The notes under the pieces: generated by a model
What the model was told of the DNA's origin: nothing
Database searches by the model: none
The model's input: only the letters and a program-made list of their open reading frames with translations
Assembly (NCBI RefSeq): GCF_900129755.1
Contig: NZ_FQWT01000003.1
Coordinates: 186,001-250,000 of the forward strand
Length of the DNA: 64,000 nt
Reading direction: 5' to 3'
DNA from: Chryseobacterium oranimense
GTDB lineage: Bacteria > Bacteroidota > Bacteroidia > Flavobacteriales > Weeksellaceae
Part shown: positions 63,169 through 64,000 of the stretch, one piece after another
Layout: every line of letters starts with the position of its first letter
Numbering within the stretch: position 1 is the stretch's first letter
Translations under genes and position numbers: made by a program

Positions 63169-64000
63169 GTGAAAAAAATATCAACTATTTTACTCCTTTC
63201 TTTATCAGCTTACAGTCTTCATGGTCAGAATTTTATACAGGCCTACCAAACCAGGGTTAATAAAATTTCTCAGGCAAATATTACAGCCAATCTTCAGGAC
63301 TTCTCAAATCTCGGTGTAAAAACTACGGGTAGTATAGAAAATACCAATGCCCTGGAATGGCTTAAGGCTAAATATCAATCTTATGGATATACTGCTAGCC
63401 AGATTACAGAAGATACTTTTACCTATGGAAACAATACTTCCAAAAATTTAATCATAACCAAAACTGGAACCGTATATCCTGATACGTATGTGATCATTTG
63501 CGGGCACTACGATACGATAGTAGGCCCCGGAGTCAGCGATAATGGCAGCGGAACCTCTATTTTGCTGGAAGCAGCCAGAATTCTAAAAGATGTTCCTACG
63601 GAATATTCTGTGAAGTTTATTCATTTTTCAGGAGAGGAACAGGGACTTGTGGGAAGCAACCATTACGTAGATAATGTTGTTTTCCAGAATAATGTACGCC
63701 AGCTAAATCTGAAAGTTGTTTTCAATATCGACCAGGTAGGGGGAAAACTAGGGAATGTAAATAATAATATCAAGTGCGAAAGCGACCAGAGCGGGCAAAG
63801 CGGAAACAATGCAGCATCATTGGCGATGACCCAGCAGCTGGCTACCTGTACTACCCTATACTCTCCGCTTCAGACTACAATGTCAAATGCATTCAATTCG
63901 GATTATATACCTTTTGAAAATAAAGGAGATATCATTACAGGATTTTATGAAACGGTAAGAAGCCATAATGAACATACGGTAAATGATACTTTTGCCAATG
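63169..64000 (+). CDS. Secreted M28 peptidase, 5' part
   Basis: GTG at 63169 starts a signal peptide (MKKISTILLLSLSAYSLHGQ). The frame is open to the end of the window (277 codons). The M28 zinc site is visible: GHYDT, GVSDNGSG, FSGEEQG, NIDQVGG, and HNEHT near the end. It is an extracellular aminopeptidase-type enzyme. The 3' end, probably with a T9SS domain, is missing. Confidence 0.88.
   Translation, partial: MKKISTILLLSLSAYSLHGQNFIQAYQTRVNKISQANITANLQDFSNLGVKTTGSIENTNALEWLKAKYQSYGYTASQITEDTFTYGNNTSKNLIITKTGTVYPDTYVIICGHYDTIVGPGVSDNGSGTSILLEAARILKDVPTEYSVKFIHFSGEEQGLVGSNHYVDNVVFQNNVRQLNLKVVFNIDQVGGKLGNVNNNIKCESDQSGQSGNNAASLAMTQQLATCTTLYSPLQTTMSNAFNSDYIPFENKGDIITGFYETVRSHNEHTVNDTFAN

Noticed and set aside
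1..64000. CRISPR array, tRNA or rRNA genes, insertion sequences
   Set aside because: No regular spacer-repeat pattern, cloverleaf, ribosomal RNA sequence or transposase frame was seen.

Overview
The window looks like a chromosomal segment of a Chryseobacterium-type flavobacterium (Bacteroidota, Weeksellaceae). The DNA is AT-rich. Several genes start with Bacteroidota-style -7 boxes (TAnnTTTG) and lack Shine-Dalgarno sequences. Secreted proteins carry type IX secretion (T9SS) C-terminal domains. Family content also fits: the ligase-associated DNA-repair cluster, bacillithiol-associated DinB-like proteins, DUF4230, DUF6766 and PorT-like barrels. I see no rRNA, tRNA, CRISPR, phage or transposase genes.

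Layout. 1-5.2 kb: a DNA-repair cluster (MBL-fold exonuclease, ATP-dependent ligase, Lhr-like DEXH helicase, PdeM phosphoesterase). 5.3-13 kb: an MFS exporter and TetR regulator, a three-gene membrane/rhodanese operon behind a palindromic operator, a nitrilase, two AraC regulators, a PNPOx-like protein, and an exported flavodoxin-RidA fusion. 13-20 kb: a stress cluster on the minus strand (large catalase, CinA, SDR, DUF6766, two unknown ORFs) beside tandem Crp-like regulators and a small lipoprotein. 20-27.9 kb: an EamA exporter divergent from a MocR regulator, a bacillithiol-linked operon, an RNA helicase, pncA and rluB. 28-35.3 kb: aroB, three OmpA/PorT-like barrel genes each preceded by a sigma-54-type -24/-12 motif, and an SDR/MBL-hydrolase/AraC operon. 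35.4-40.3 kb: a phosphodiesterase, and satD-DUF3307-purC-purF. 40.5-47.3 kb: a broken T9SS endonuclease gene, an acyl-CoA dehydrogenase, a DinB protein and a T9SS metalloprotease. 47.7-51 kb: a lipoprotein with a TNT (NAD glycohydrolase toxin-like) domain, a Cys-rich partner, and a MazG/thioredoxin-like/DUF4230 run. 51.1-58.2 kb: leuACDB, a helical-repeat protein and an M19 dipeptidase. 58.5-64 kb: thrS-infC, an inserted unknown gene, rpmI-rplT, and the start of an M28 peptidase.

Most notable for follow-up: the TNT-domain lipoprotein with its adjacent Cys-rich protein as a possible toxin-immunity pair; the sigma-54-type promoters before all three barrel genes, with a possible small RNA between two of them; the flavodoxin-RidA fusion; the endonuclease pseudogene with two lesions; infC starting at AUA; and repeated operator-like sites upstream of satD. 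Functions are inferred from remembered family motifs. No database search was run.
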